Below, piece by piece: positions 43,128 to 53,298 of a DNA stretch of 64,000 nucleotides. The stretch covers positions 8,676,501 through 8,740,500 of the forward strand of contig NZ_CP152412.1 in the NCBI RefSeq assembly GCF_038957035.1, read 5' to 3'. The notes beneath the pieces are model-generated. The model was not told the DNA's origin, searched no databases, and saw nothing but the letters and a program-made list of their open reading frames with translations. Within the stretch, counting starts at the first letter, position 1; every line of letters begins with the position of its first letter. The DNA comes from Bradyrhizobium sp. B097. GTDB taxonomy: Bacteria; Pseudomonadota; Alphaproteobacteria; Rhizobiales; Xanthobacteraceae. The position numbers were made by a program, and so were the translations under genes.

Positions 43128-44216
43128 TCAGACCTCGGGAATTGCCGGGTTGACGATCGGCGCGTGGACGGGGTTGTGGATGTGGATGTCGGGCAGCGGC
43201 CTCGCCGGTGCCTTGCCGAACAGCGAGGCGACGTGATCGACGAGGCCCTGGCACACCGCCTTGTCCGGGGTCTCGTTGTTGACGCCGGGCTCGAAGGTGC
43301 CGCCGATCACGACGTGGTCGCTGCGCGGGAACAGGTAGCCGTTCTGGCCGTAGAGATATTGCAGCACCGGCTGCGGCCGCAGCAGCGCAAGCTGTCCCTT
43401 GATCGGCATCATCTTGGTGTCGCTCCACAGCGTCATCGATCCGAGCCCGGTGCAGTTGACGATGATCGGCTGCGGCACGCTGGCCAGGATATCCGAACGG
43501 TTGACGAACCGCTTCGACACGAAGCTGACGCCGCGCTGGTCGAGGTCAGCCTTCAGCCTGGCGAGCAGGACCGGCGGCTCAATCAGCAGGGTCTGGTAGA
43601 CGAAGCCGGGCTTGGTGTGGTGCGCGAACGGCAAGCGCTGCAGCGGCTGCCGCGGCGGGATCAGGCCGGGCGCGAGTTGCAGCACGATGTCGAGATTGTG
43701 CGCGCGCGTCGCGGTGTAGTTCGGCCGCTCGAACACGCCGAACCCCTGCCCGATCCGATCCTTGAACGCACGATAGGCGCTCTTGACGATGTCGGTGAGC
43801 TCGCGCTCCTTGCCGGCGAATTCCACCACCGAGACGGCCCACTGGCCGCCGGCCTTGGCGGAGGTGGTCTCGAGCGGCGCGCGATCGGAATAGACCGTAA
43901 CCTTGAGCCCGAGATCGAGCAGCAATGTCGCGGCGGTCAGACCCATCACGCCGGCGCCGAGCACGGCGGCTTCGGTGACCCCACGGCTTGCGGCCAGATG
44001 ATCGCTAACGATGTCGCGGACCTTCGCGGCGCAGCCAAAACTCAGCGTGATGCCGGCGCCGCCATGGCCGTAATTGTGCACGATGAAGCTCTGCGAGATG
44101 GTTTCGGCATCGAGCCGGTACGATCCGTTGCGATAAGGCCGGACGCCGGCAATGCAGGCGCCGGGCTGATCGGGATCGAAGGCGAAATCTGGCGTCGGCA
44201 GGTTGGGCGTGGCCAT
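43128..44216 (-). CDS. D-amino-acid-oxidase-like FAD protein, circularly permuted
   Basis: A 362-residue FAD oxidoreductase of the DAO family with its parts in unusual order. Residues 24-35 (GVRPYRNGSYRL) and 47-63 (HNYGHGGAGITLSFGCA) correspond to the C-terminus of D-amino-acid oxidases, carrying the carboxylate-binding Arg and the third FAD motif. They precede the Rossmann motif AAVLGAGVMGL (83-93), normally the first residues. The chain then runs through YSDRAPLETTSAKAGG, NCTGLGS, KGQLALLRPQP and YLFPRSDHVVIGGTF (294-308) and stops about where the canonical C-terminal block would begin. The start at 44216 has a GAGG site. Co-transcribed with the BBE oxidase. All main motifs are intact, so I expect an active oxidase; substrate unknown. 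Confidence 0.82.
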   Translation of the reverse strand: MATPNLPTPDFAFDPDQPGACIAGVRPYRNGSYRLDAETISQSFIVHNYGHGGAGITLSFGCAAKVRDIVSDHLAASRGVTEAAVLGAGVMGLTAATLLLDLGLKVTVYSDRAPLETTSAKAGGQWAVSVVEFAGKERELTDIVKSAYRAFKDRIGQGFGVFERPNYTATRAHNLDIVLQLAPGLIPPRQPLQRLPFAHHTKPGFVYQTLLIEPPVLLARLKADLDQRGVSFVSKRFVNRSDILASVPQPIIVNCTGLGSMTLWSDTKMMPIKGQLALLRPQPVLQYLYGQNGYLFPRSDHVVIGGTFEPGVNNETPDKAVCQGLVDHVASLFGKAPARPLPDIHIHNPVHAPIVNPAIPEV

Positions 44217-44413
44217 GGCGAACCTCGCAATCCCTGTGCCGCGAGCGCGGTACATCAGATATCTAAAGTTGCTCCATCGTATCATACATCTCCGATGGAC
44301 GTGTGACCGGCTTCACAAAGCGCCATCACGGACGCGTCGGCATGCGGCCGGCGGGTCCGTCCTGCAAGGGTCAAAATGGATGTTCGTCGGGGCGGGATCC
44401 GTAACGCCTGCTC

Positions 44414-45958
<1,545 letters not shown>

Positions 45959-46279
45959 CAGTCCCTCCGTTACCTGCTGCAAATCTCGTCGTCAGCGACA
46001 CCAGCCATGATGCGCCCGACAGGTATAGAAAGCCAATGCCTACCGGCAAAGTCTTGCACACCGGCGAACGAAAAGACGCGTCAAAACGGGATCGGCATGC
46101 GCGCCGCACGGGGAATTGAGCGCTTACCTTATCCGTCACGATAACAGCAACTTATAGCTCTACGCCGCGGCGCATCCTGCGCGAGATGCGGCTGCTTTCT
46201 CCGCCCCGTCATCGCGTGCTAGATCAGCATCGACTGGCGCAAGGGCGCTGCCGACACTGAACGAACCAAGGGCCAAACC
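45959..46279. other. Divergent intergenic region
   Basis: About 320 bases between aspA (minus) and the next gene (plus). It must hold both promoters. I found no repeat element, strong hairpin or clear operator in it, and the open frames are chance. Confidence 0.4.
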
Positions 46280-46993
46280 GTGTCCAACAACAACGAAGCG
46301 TTAGCCATCAAATTCCGCTGCCCAGCGGAGCTCGAGGGCAAAATTCCACCGCCGGTGCCTGCGTCATTGGGTCTTCCCGGATGGCTCAAGGCGATGCCGA
46401 CGCAGGCCTTCAATGCGATGAGCAACCGCGAGGAGGATACCGTCAAGCGCTGCCCGCCATTCATCGATGCGATGACATCGGGTTTCCTGATGCCGCTGAT
46501 CTGCGATCTCAAGATCGAGAATGGCGAGATGACATGGGACAACGACCTGCCGTCCGGAGGCGTGCTCGAATTCCCGCGCTCGCCGGTCGGATTCCACGAC
46601 GAAAGCCAGGTGATCGGCTCACCGCTGTTCGAACAGGACCGCTTCGTGATCAAGTTCGTCAATCTGTGGACCATCGAGGCGCCGGCGGGCTACTCGCTGT
46701 TCTTCACACATCCGGTCAATCGGTTCGACCTGCCGTTCACCACACTGACCGGCATGGTCGATTGCGATCAGTTTCACGACAGCTGGATTCATTTCCCGGC
46801 GCGCTGGCACGACACCAATTTCAGCGGCACCTTGCCCAAGGGCACGCCGGTTGCGCAATGCTTCCCGGTGAAGCGCGAAAACTGGGTCGCGCAGACCGCG
46901 GCGATGACGCCGGATGAAACGTCGCGCGCACAGGAACTGTCCAACAGGATGGCCCGCGAGCCCGGACTCTATCGCCGCCAGTTTCGGACGTAG
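46280..46993 (+). CDS. Conserved hypothetical protein (possibly DUF6065-like)
   Basis: A 237-residue soluble protein starting at a GTG with an AAGGG site. It has no signal peptide or membrane segment. The first part contains a Pro-rich opening (EGKIPPPVPASLGLPGWLKAMP), the middle a Trp/Phe-rich beta-type region (LEFPRSPVGFHDESQV, FTHPVNRFDLPFTTLTGMVDCDQF), and the end a charged tail (EPGLYRRQFRT). The HPVNR...TGMVDCD arrangement recalls the DUF6065 family, but I cannot confirm it. No operon partners; followed by a cluster of three repeats. Confidence 0.6.
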   Translation: MSNNNEALAIKFRCPAELEGKIPPPVPASLGLPGWLKAMPTQAFNAMSNREEDTVKRCPPFIDAMTSGFLMPLICDLKIENGEMTWDNDLPSGGVLEFPRSPVGFHDESQVIGSPLFEQDRFVIKFVNLWTIEAPAGYSLFFTHPVNRFDLPFTTLTGMVDCDQFHDSWIHFPARWHDTNFSGTLPKGTPVAQCFPVKRENWVAQTAAMTPDETSRAQELSNRMAREPGLYRRQFRT

Positions 46994-47051
46994 GGCGGAG
47001 CGCACGCGCAGGCCTGACGCCAGCGTGCGAGCCCCACAGCTCTTTCTGAGC

Positions 47052-47172
47052 GTCGTCCCGGCGCAGGCCGGGACCCATACGCCGCAGCAGATGTGCTTGA
47101 CGGGACTCGTCATTCCAACGTCAGGCAACAAGCAGCATTGTGGTTATGGGTCCCGGCCTTCGCCGGGACGAC
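47052..47172. repeat. Composite inverted-repeat element, GTCGTCC family (copy 7)
   Basis: Arms GTCGTCCCGGCGCAGGCCGG and TATGGGTCCCGGCCTTCGCC followed by GGGACGAC. First of three repeat elements that fill the 540-base gap between the hypothetical gene and the TPR gene; no gene is seen in the gap. Confidence 0.85.
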
Positions 47173-47208
47173 ACCGAACATGTGGCGCGATCTCGAACAT
47201 CGCTCGCC

Positions 47209-47310
47209 GTCATCACCCGCGCAAGCGGGTGATCCAGTATTCCAGAGGCGGAGCAGCTTGACCGCGAAGCCGCCGCGTACTGGATCGCCCGCTTTCTGCG
47301 GGGCAATGAC
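47209..47310. repeat. Dispersed palindromic repeat, GTCATCACCCGC family
   Basis: GTCATCACCCGCGCAAGCGG followed by GTGATCCAGTA pairs with TACTGGATCGCCCGCTTTCT followed by GCGGGGCAATGAC. A different family from its two neighbours, between copies 7 and 8 of the GTCGTCC element. Confidence 0.7.
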
Positions 47311-47342
47311 ACCGGAGTGAAGACGCAATTCTCTTCCCACGC

Positions 47343-47464
47343 GTCGTCCCTGCGAAAGCAGGGACCCATACTCCGCGGCCCGAATTGTGAACGGGACTCG
47401 TCATTCCACGATCGCGCGACAAGGACTAGCTGTGGTTATGGGTCCCTGCTTTCGCAGGGACGAC
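47343..47464. repeat. Composite inverted-repeat element, GTCGTCC family (copy 8)
   Basis: Arms identical to copy 1 (GTCGTCCCTGCGAAAGCAGG and the reverse complement) with a different centre. The centre keeps GGGACTCGTCATTCCACG, also present in copy 7 as GGGACTCGTCATTCCAACG, so copies 7 and 8 are closer to each other than to the rest. Confidence 0.85.
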
Positions 47465-47533
47465 ACCGAGTGTGTTGCGCCGCTTGTGAATCATACACCC
47501 ACAGTCTCGCGACATGATTTGCCCGAGCTTTGC

Positions 47534-48382
47534 CTAGCTGAGAAACTTTGCAGCCGCGCTGGGACGGAAGAAGAAGCGGCCATGCGATGCCATGGCCAGC
47601 GCCGACGTGGTGCGGCCGATCATTTGCGGACGGCCGCGCAACGCCAGACGCAGATTGGCTTCGCCGGCAGCGCGGTCGCCCATTTCCAGAAGACAGGCGG
47701 AGAAGCTGGTCCGTGTCAGGGGATCATCGGGGCGCTGCGCCAGCACCTGACGGTAGAGATCCGCCGCAGCCGCGTATTCGCCATCGAGCAGCAGCACGCG
47801 CGCGAGCGCGGCCAGAACATCAGGATGGCCCGGCGCCACCGTGCGCAGCTTCTCCAGAATCTCGCGCGCGCGGCCGCGCTCATTGCGATGGGGCAGGATC
47901 TGCGCGAGCAAAAGCTGCAATTCGAGGCTCGCGGGCGCGAAAGCAAGCGCGCTATCGATGACGGCAACCGCCTCGTCGAAGCGGCCGGCCGCGGCCAATT
48001 GCCCTGCCAGCTCCTGAAATGCGGGAAGGAACGGCGGCCGCCGCGCGGTGGTCCGCCGCAACAGATCGATCGCCTCGCTGCGGCGGCCGGCGCCGGCGAG
48101 TGCCGCGCCGAGCAGGGTTTCGAGGCCGGCATCCTCGACACGGCGCGTGGCGCGCTCGAGCGGCGCGATCGCCTCCTCGTTGCGCCTCTGGGCCATCAGC
48201 GCTCGTGCCAGGATCGAGGCCGCGCCGACATCGGTCCGGTTTGCCTTCAACACCTCCGCCGCCAGCCGCTCGGCTTCGACGACCTGCCCCATCTGCAACG
48301 CGACCATGGCGCGTTGCAGAGCCGGGGGTGGGCTGGGCCCGCGATGGGAAGGAGGCGGAGGTTTCGGCATGCGGCCCGTCAC
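47534..48382 (-). CDS. Tetratricopeptide-repeat protein
   Basis: A 282-residue protein (278 if the ATG at 48370 is used) with a Pro-rich N-terminus (about 5-21) and then six or so TPR-like helix pairs, for example AERLAAEVLKANRTDVGAAS, AIDLLRRTTARRPPFLPAFQ and AADLYRQVLAQRPDDPLTR. The proline/alanine spacing of TPR repeats is clear. There is no catalytic domain and no signal peptide. Such proteins are scaffolds for protein contact; no neighbour suggests the partner. Confidence 0.8.
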   Translation of the reverse strand: MTGRMPKPPPPSHRGPSPPPALQRAMVALQMGQVVEAERLAAEVLKANRTDVGAASILARALMAQRRNEEAIAPLERATRRVEDAGLETLLGAALAGAGRRSEAIDLLRRTTARRPPFLPAFQELAGQLAAAGRFDEAVAVIDSALAFAPASLELQLLLAQILPHRNERGRAREILEKLRTVAPGHPDVLAALARVLLLDGEYAAAADLYRQVLAQRPDDPLTRTSFSACLLEMGDRAAGEANLRLALRGRPQMIGRTTSALAMASHGRFFFRPSAAAKFLS

Positions 48383-48588
48383 GAGATGGTTTTCCCAGCC
48401 GTTATCACTGCCGCCGACGGAGCTCCAGCGAAAGTCTCAGCCGGGCGCCACACGCTTGCGACATTGCAGCGCTGCGCCGACCGCAACACCGCCGGCGATG
48501 GTCCGGAATCTCGGAATCAGCCGCCGATTGGCGCAAGGAAGCTCCGAACAGGCAGGATGGTGATCTGCGAAGCGGGCCAGGCGGAAAA

Positions 48589-48665
48589 TGGCGATCCCGG
48601 GAAGACTCGAACTTCCGACCTACGGTTTAGGAAACCGTCGCTCTATCCGGCTGAGCTACGGGACC
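48589..48665 (-). tRNA. tRNA-Arg (anticodon CCU)
   Basis: Read on the minus strand from 48665, the acceptor stem GGTCCCG pairs with CGGGATC, followed by a G discriminator and an encoded CCA. The D arm has AGCTCAGCCGGATAGAGC, the anticodon stem ACGGT/ACCGT encloses the loop TTCCTAA with anticodon CCT (positions 34-36), and the T arm has GTTCGAGTCT. It decodes AGG. Length 77 including CCA. No integrase or duplicated tRNA end was seen nearby. Confidence 0.95.
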
Positions 48666-48881
48666 GCACCGCCCGCAGCGAAGCATGTGGGCGTCTCCCT
48701 CCCATAGCAGAGGCGCCGAATGATCGCCAGTCCGCGCCACATCAGAGCGTGTTCGAGCGAAGTGGGCACCGGTTCGCGTGAAGAAAACGCGTCAAAACAA
48801 GAAGCTAGAGCAGCGGTTCGGATCCAATCAGAACCGCTGCTCGAGGCGCGCGCGAAGTTGCGCTGAGTTCGGCGCTTGGCG

Positions 48882-50387
48882 CTACGCCACCTGCCGGGCC
48901 GGATTCGCGGCAGCATTCGCCGCGCTGGCCCGGCGCGCCGGCAGAAACTCGATCGCCTCATCCTTCAGCGAGCCGAAGCGCAGCGTCATGATATCGAGCG
49001 CATAGTTCTGGTAGAGTCGCCACGGCCGGCGCGAGCCCTGCTTGGGGAACCTGGCGGCGGCGCGCTGGATGTAGCCCGAGGAGAAATCCACCCAGGGCAG
49101 CTCGGTCACGGTCGGATCGTTCCGCCGCGGCGTCACTTGCGCGTAGCCGTTCGCCTTCATGTGGTTGAGCATGCGGCAGACATATTCGCAGCTCAGGTCG
49201 CATTTCAGCGTCCAGGATGCGTTGGTGTAGCCGAATGCGGCGGCGAGATTCGGCACGCCCGAATACATTAGCCCCTTGTAGTTCATGGTCTTCGACAGAT
49301 CGACCGGCACGCCGTCGACCTTGATCTCGAGCCCGCCGAGCACCTGCAGATCGAGGCCGGTCGCGGTCACCACGACGTCGGCGTCGAGCACATTGCCGCT
49401 CTTGAGCTTGATGCCCCCACGCGTGAAGGTCTCGATCTGGTCGGTCACGACAGACGAGCCGCCGCTGCGCAGCGACTGAAAGAGATCGCCGTTCGGCACC
49501 AGGCAGAGCCGCTGGTCCCACGGATTGTAGCTCGGCGTGAAATGGGTGGCGACGTCGTAATCGGGGCCGAGCGCATGGCGCACGCCGCCGAGGATCAGCT
49601 TCTTCACGCGCTCCGGATCGCGCTTGCAAAGCCGGTAGAAATACATGCCGAGCAGCACGTTCTTCCAGCGCGTGAGGCTATAAGCGAGTTTTGCGGGTAG
49701 CCGCGCCCGCAGCCAGTTGGCGACCTTGTCCTCATCCGGCCGCGCGACGACATAGGTCGGCGAACGCTGCAGCATCGTGACATGGGCGGCGGTCTTGGCC
49801 ATTTCCGGCACCAGCGTCACCGCGGTCGCGCCGCTGCCGATCACCACCACGTTCTTGCCGGCATAGTCGATGTCATCGGTCCACTTCTGCGGATGGACGA
49901 CGCGGCCGGCGAAATCGGCGATACCGGGGAAGTCAGGCGTGTAGCCGTGCTCATATTTGTAGTAGCCGCTGCACATGAACAGGAAGCTGCAGGTGAGGCG
50001 CTCGATCGTCTTCTCCGGCCCGCGCTCGACTTCGACCGTCCATTGTGAGTCGGCCGACGACCAGTCGGCGCGCACGACGCGGTGGTTGAAGCGGATGTTC
50101 TTGTCGATGCCGTACATGCGCGCGGTCTCGCGCACATAATTCAGGATCGACGGGCCATCGGCGATCGCCTTCGGCTCGGTCCATGGCCGGAACGAATAGC
50201 CGAGCGTGTACATGTCGGAGTCGGAGCGGATGCCGGGATAGCGGAACAGGTCCCAGGTCCCGCCGATGCAATCGCGGCCTTCGAGAATGGCGTAACTGCG
50301 GTCCGGACAATTGGTCTGCAGATGATAGCCGGCACCGATGCCCGACAGCCCGGCACCCACGATCAACACGTCGAAATGAGCAGACAT
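48882..50387 (-). CDS. Flavin-containing Baeyer-Villiger monooxygenase
   Basis: A 501-residue NADPH- and FAD-dependent enzyme that inserts oxygen next to a ketone to give an ester or lactone. FAD motif GAGLSG is at 11-16, GGTWDLFRYPGIRSDSDMYTL follows, the Baeyer-Villiger fingerprint F-x-G-R-V-x-H-P-x-x-W is at 159-169, and the NADP motif GSGATA comes about 20 residues later. The start at 50387 has a GGAGATCAGGG upstream; the frame stays open far beyond but through the divergent gene. It belongs to the broad group with ethionamide-activating EtaA-type enzymes. Divergent from a TetR gene with a palindromic operator between, so it is likely inducible by its ketone or a related hydrophobic compound. 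Confidence 0.9.
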   Translation of the reverse strand: MSAHFDVLIVGAGLSGIGAGYHLQTNCPDRSYAILEGRDCIGGTWDLFRYPGIRSDSDMYTLGYSFRPWTEPKAIADGPSILNYVRETARMYGIDKNIRFNHRVVRADWSSADSQWTVEVERGPEKTIERLTCSFLFMCSGYYKYEHGYTPDFPGIADFAGRVVHPQKWTDDIDYAGKNVVVIGSGATAVTLVPEMAKTAAHVTMLQRSPTYVVARPDEDKVANWLRARLPAKLAYSLTRWKNVLLGMYFYRLCKRDPERVKKLILGGVRHALGPDYDVATHFTPSYNPWDQRLCLVPNGDLFQSLRSGGSSVVTDQIETFTRGGIKLKSGNVLDADVVVTATGLDLQVLGGLEIKVDGVPVDLSKTMNYKGLMYSGVPNLAAAFGYTNASWTLKCDLSCEYVCRMLNHMKANGYAQVTPRRNDPTVTELPWVDFSSGYIQRAAARFPKQGSRRPWRLYQNYALDIMTLRFGSLKDEAIEFLPARRASAANAAANPARQVA

Positions 50388-50410
50388 GCCCTGATCTCCC
50401 GTGGCAGAAT

Positions 50411-50449
50411 TGACAATCCGTATTGTCAGATAACTTGACATCTGACAAT
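50411..50449. promoter_or_regulatory. TetR operator with three TGACAAT/ATTGTCA half-sites
   Basis: ATTGTCAGAT (50422-50431), 8-base spacer, ATCTGACAAT (50440-50449) is a perfect 10-bp inverted repeat. A further TGACAAT at 50411-50417 forms a second dyad with ATTGTCA at 50422-50428. The sites fill the short gap between the divergent monooxygenase and TetR genes and would cover both promoters. Confidence 0.65.
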
Positions 50450-50471
50450 GGCTCGTGTCAATACACTTTTC

Positions 50472-51122
50472 ATGGCAAGCAGCCGGAAAGCCCGCCTCTA
50501 TGGCGGTATGGACGCCGAGGAACGCCGCGCCGAGCGGCGGCTGAAGCTGATCGACGCGGCGATCGAGGTCTATGGCGAGGTCGGCTATCGCGGCGCCACC
50601 GTGAAGGCGATCTGCGAGGCGGCCGAGCTCACTGAACGCTATTTCTACGAATCCTTTTCCAACAGCGAAGCCCTGCTGATCGCCGCCTACAACCATGTCG
50701 TCGGCCACCTCCACGAGGAGATGACGGCTGCCGCCGCGGCAACCGGCGACGATGCCGAGATGAGGCTGCGCGCCGCGCTGACGCTGTATTTCACGCGGTT
50801 GAAGGAGCATCCGAAGCCCGCGCGGGTCTTCCTGCTCGAGATTTCCGGCATCAGTCCGGCGGTCGATGCCGTCAAGCTCGACGCCCTGCGCGTCTTCAGC
50901 GACATCCTGGTGCCGCCGACGCTTGATCCGAAACACAGCGACAAGGCCGCGGCTGCCACGCTGCTCTCGATCGGCATGGTCGGCGCAGTCATCTCGATCG
51001 CGCTGCGCTGGGTCTCGAAGCAATATCCGCAGGCCGTCGAGGACGTCGTCGCGATCGCCGCCAGCTTCTGCCGCGTGGCGCTGACCGAGGCCGATCGCCG
51101 CCGGGATCTGCATTTGCTGTAG
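50472..51122 (+). CDS. TetR-family transcriptional repressor
   Basis: A 216-residue regulator. The N-terminal HTH is GYRGATVKAICEAAELTERYFYESFSNSEALL (about 31-62 of the product). The ATG at 50472 is preferred because the earlier in-frame ATG at 50448 lies within the perfect inverted repeat that I take as the operator. The C-terminal ligand domain is not specific. Divergent from the Baeyer-Villiger monooxygenase gene with 84 bases between starts; it most likely represses that gene and its own. Confidence 0.88.
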   Translation: MASSRKARLYGGMDAEERRAERRLKLIDAAIEVYGEVGYRGATVKAICEAAELTERYFYESFSNSEALLIAAYNHVVGHLHEEMTAAAAATGDDAEMRLRAALTLYFTRLKEHPKPARVFLLEISGISPAVDAVKLDALRVFSDILVPPTLDPKHSDKAAAATLLSIGMVGAVISIALRWVSKQYPQAVEDVVAIAASFCRVALTEADRRRDLHLL

Positions 51123-51277
51123 CGACGAGCTCGCGCCACTCGCCGATTTTCAATCATGTTTCGCCGGGGTTTGCGGGCCCGGCCCTGGCCGCGCCGCTGA
51201 TTTAACTTGCATATCTGGCGGTCCGGGCTTTCTTATGCACGGTACCGGGAGCAAACAGGTCCGGCCTGTTTCGTCCT

Positions 51278-52414
51278 GTGAAACAACAACAATCTGCATC
51301 AGGCGGAGCTGAGCCTTTGGTCGACGTGCACAGGCTGGACGACGTGACCGCGCGCCTTGGCGACGTGGTTCTCGATCCCGCGACCTGGCCGTCCTTCATG
51401 GACGAGGTCTGCGCGGCCGTCGGCGCGACCGGGGCTGCGATGCTTCAGAGCGATATCCGCACCGAAGATATTCCGCGCACGCAATCGATCACTGACTATT
51501 TCACCAAGACCTACTTCCCGCAGAATTTTCATCTCACCGACATTCGCGCTGCGCGCGGCGTGCCGCTGATGCTCGCCGGAACCAACGTCATCACCGACGC
51601 TGACCTGTTCGGCGGCGAAACCGAGATGCTGCGCGACCCGCTCTATGCCACGCTCGGCGAGTTCGGGCTGAAATGGTTCGCGGGAATCGGCTTCCGCGCC
51701 GGCCCGGCATTGTGGGCGCTGAGTATCCAGCGCACGCCAAAGGAAGGCATGTTCGACGCCGACGAGGTCAAGGCACTCTCGCGCGTGTCGGCGCGGCTCA
51801 CCGAAGCCGCGACGCTGTCCACCGTCGTCGGCCGGTCCGCGATCTCGGGCATCACCAGTGCGCTCGACCTGATCCAGATCGCGGCGATTGCCGTCGGCCG
51901 CTTCGGCGCCGTCATCGGCATGAACAGCCAGGCGGAAGCCTGCCTCGGCCATGACCTTGCGATCCGCAACAACCGCCTCACCCTGCTCGACCGGCAGGCC
52001 AATACCGATCTGACCAGGCTGATCGATCTGCTGGCCCACAGCTCGGACCTGCATCCGCTCCCGACATCGCCGATCCTGGTGCGCAGGATCGACAAGCGGC
52101 CGATCGTGATCCAGATGCAGCCGGTGCCTCCCGCCGCCCGCTCACCGTTCCTGGGTGCGCGCGCGATCCTGTTGATCCGCGACCTCGAGGGCAACGCCGC
52201 ATTCGATCAGGCGCTGCTGGCGGCGGCGTTCGAGCTGACCCCGGCGCAGGCGCGCCTCGCCACGCGACTCGCGGCCGGCGACTCGGTCGAGGCCGCCGCA
52301 CAGGAAGCCGGCATTGCCCTTGCCACCGCGCGCAATCAGCTCAAGACGATTTTCCAGAAGACCGGCACGCATCGGCAGGCGGAACTCGTCGCATTGCTGC
52401 ATAGAGTGAAATGA
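51278..52414 (+). CDS. LuxR-type transcriptional regulator
   Basis: A 378-residue protein starting at a GTG. The last 65 residues hold a LuxR/GerE helix-turn-helix (ELTPAQARLATRLAAGDSVEAAAQEAGIALATARNQLKTIFQKTG). The first 300 residues look like a sensory region with PAS/GAF-like character (LGDVVLDPATWPSFMDEVCAAVGATGAAMLQ at the start), but no receiver or acyl-homoserine-lactone domain is recognisable. Proteins of this build are frequent in Bradyrhizobium. Neither ligand nor targets can be deduced; the neighbours are a TetR gene upstream and a small secreted protein downstream. Confidence 0.85.
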   Translation: MKQQQSASGGAEPLVDVHRLDDVTARLGDVVLDPATWPSFMDEVCAAVGATGAAMLQSDIRTEDIPRTQSITDYFTKTYFPQNFHLTDIRAARGVPLMLAGTNVITDADLFGGETEMLRDPLYATLGEFGLKWFAGIGFRAGPALWALSIQRTPKEGMFDADEVKALSRVSARLTEAATLSTVVGRSAISGITSALDLIQIAAIAVGRFGAVIGMNSQAEACLGHDLAIRNNRLTLLDRQANTDLTRLIDLLAHSSDLHPLPTSPILVRRIDKRPIVIQMQPVPPAARSPFLGARAILLIRDLEGNAAFDQALLAAAFELTPAQARLATRLAAGDSVEAAAQEAGIALATARNQLKTIFQKTGTHRQAELVALLHRVK

Positions 52415-52620
52415 ACTATTCGAGGCGAATTGTTCCAACTTCCGCCGCGCCGTTACGGTAAGAATTCTTGAAACATTGCAATTGCGTACAGCGATTACTC
52501 GCTCAGGCCAAACGGCTGATCTGCGACTTAAATGATCAGGGAAATCGCCCGGTTCCAGGTGACAAGCGTCACTAAAATGGCGACAATCTGCTCACTCTGT
52601 GTCGTTCGGATTTGGTTGCA

Positions 52621-53298
52621 ATGTCCGTGATGCCGTCACGATCATCGACGTTGGCTGTTGGCGTTTTGGTCGCCGCGTTCGCGCTGGCGCCGTTGAGCGC
52701 GCACGCGCAATGGTGGCGCAGCGCGCCGAAGGATTTTGAGGATTGCGCCGACCTCGCCGAGAAGGCGAAGTCCAGGGAAGACAAGACCGCGCAACTCGCC
52801 GACTGCAATGCCAAGTTTGCCGGACGCCGCAAGCCCGGCGGCGGCTACACCTATTACGACTTCATGCAGGATCGCAGCTTCGACATCGCCGGCCCCAATC
52901 CGACGCCGGACGAGCAGAGGAAGATCGACCAGGAATATACCGGCTATCTCGAGAAGGAGCGCCGTTCGAGCATCGTCGCGGCGTTCAATGCCAAGCAGCT
53001 CGAGCGGCAGGACAAGCAGCAGCTGCAGCCGCCGCAGCTTCAACAGGCGTCGCTGCACAGCGAGCCAGTGCACAGCGAGCCGGCGAAAGTCCCGGCCCCG
53101 GTCGCACGGCCGGTCAAGCCGCGGGTTGCTGCCGCCCCTCTTCCCAGGGTGCGGCCGCAGGCGGCGAGTTGCGTGAAGGGCACGTTCTCCTGCGAATGGC
53201 CGCGGCTTTCCGAAGGATTGGACGGCCTGAAGAAACTGTTCACGCCGGCATCGCCGCCGCCGACCAAGGTTGCGAAGCGAACCGACGTCAGTCGGTAA
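52621..53298 (+). CDS. Secreted hypothetical protein
   Basis: A 225-residue exported protein with a signal peptide ending AHAQ (about residue 29). The mature N-terminal 80 residues are charged, with two cysteines (DCADLAEKAKSREDK, DCNAKFAG) and an aromatic GGGYTYYDFMQDRSFDIAGPNPT segment; the second half is Pro/Gln/Ala-rich and probably disordered, with two more cysteines near the end (SCVKGTFSCEW). The build recalls other rhizobial periplasmic proteins of unknown role. Its end overlaps the convergent CAP-domain gene by 11 bases. Confidence 0.7.
   Translation: MSVMPSRSSTLAVGVLVAAFALAPLSAHAQWWRSAPKDFEDCADLAEKAKSREDKTAQLADCNAKFAGRRKPGGGYTYYDFMQDRSFDIAGPNPTPDEQRKIDQEYTGYLEKERRSSIVAAFNAKQLERQDKQQLQPPQLQQASLHSEPVHSEPAKVPAPVARPVKPRVAAAPLPRVRPQAASCVKGTFSCEWPRLSEGLDGLKKLFTPASPPPTKVAKRTDVSR

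Noticed and set aside
42243..44306. 687-codon plus-strand frame opposite the two flavoprotein oxidases
   Set aside because: Shadow frame. I considered whether the permuted order of the oxidase could be an artefact of reading the wrong frame, but the minus-strand frame is continuous and carries every DAO motif.
48589..48665. tRNA-Arg as an integration site of a genomic island
   Set aside because: No integrase, no second copy of the tRNA end and no change in codon or base use on either side.
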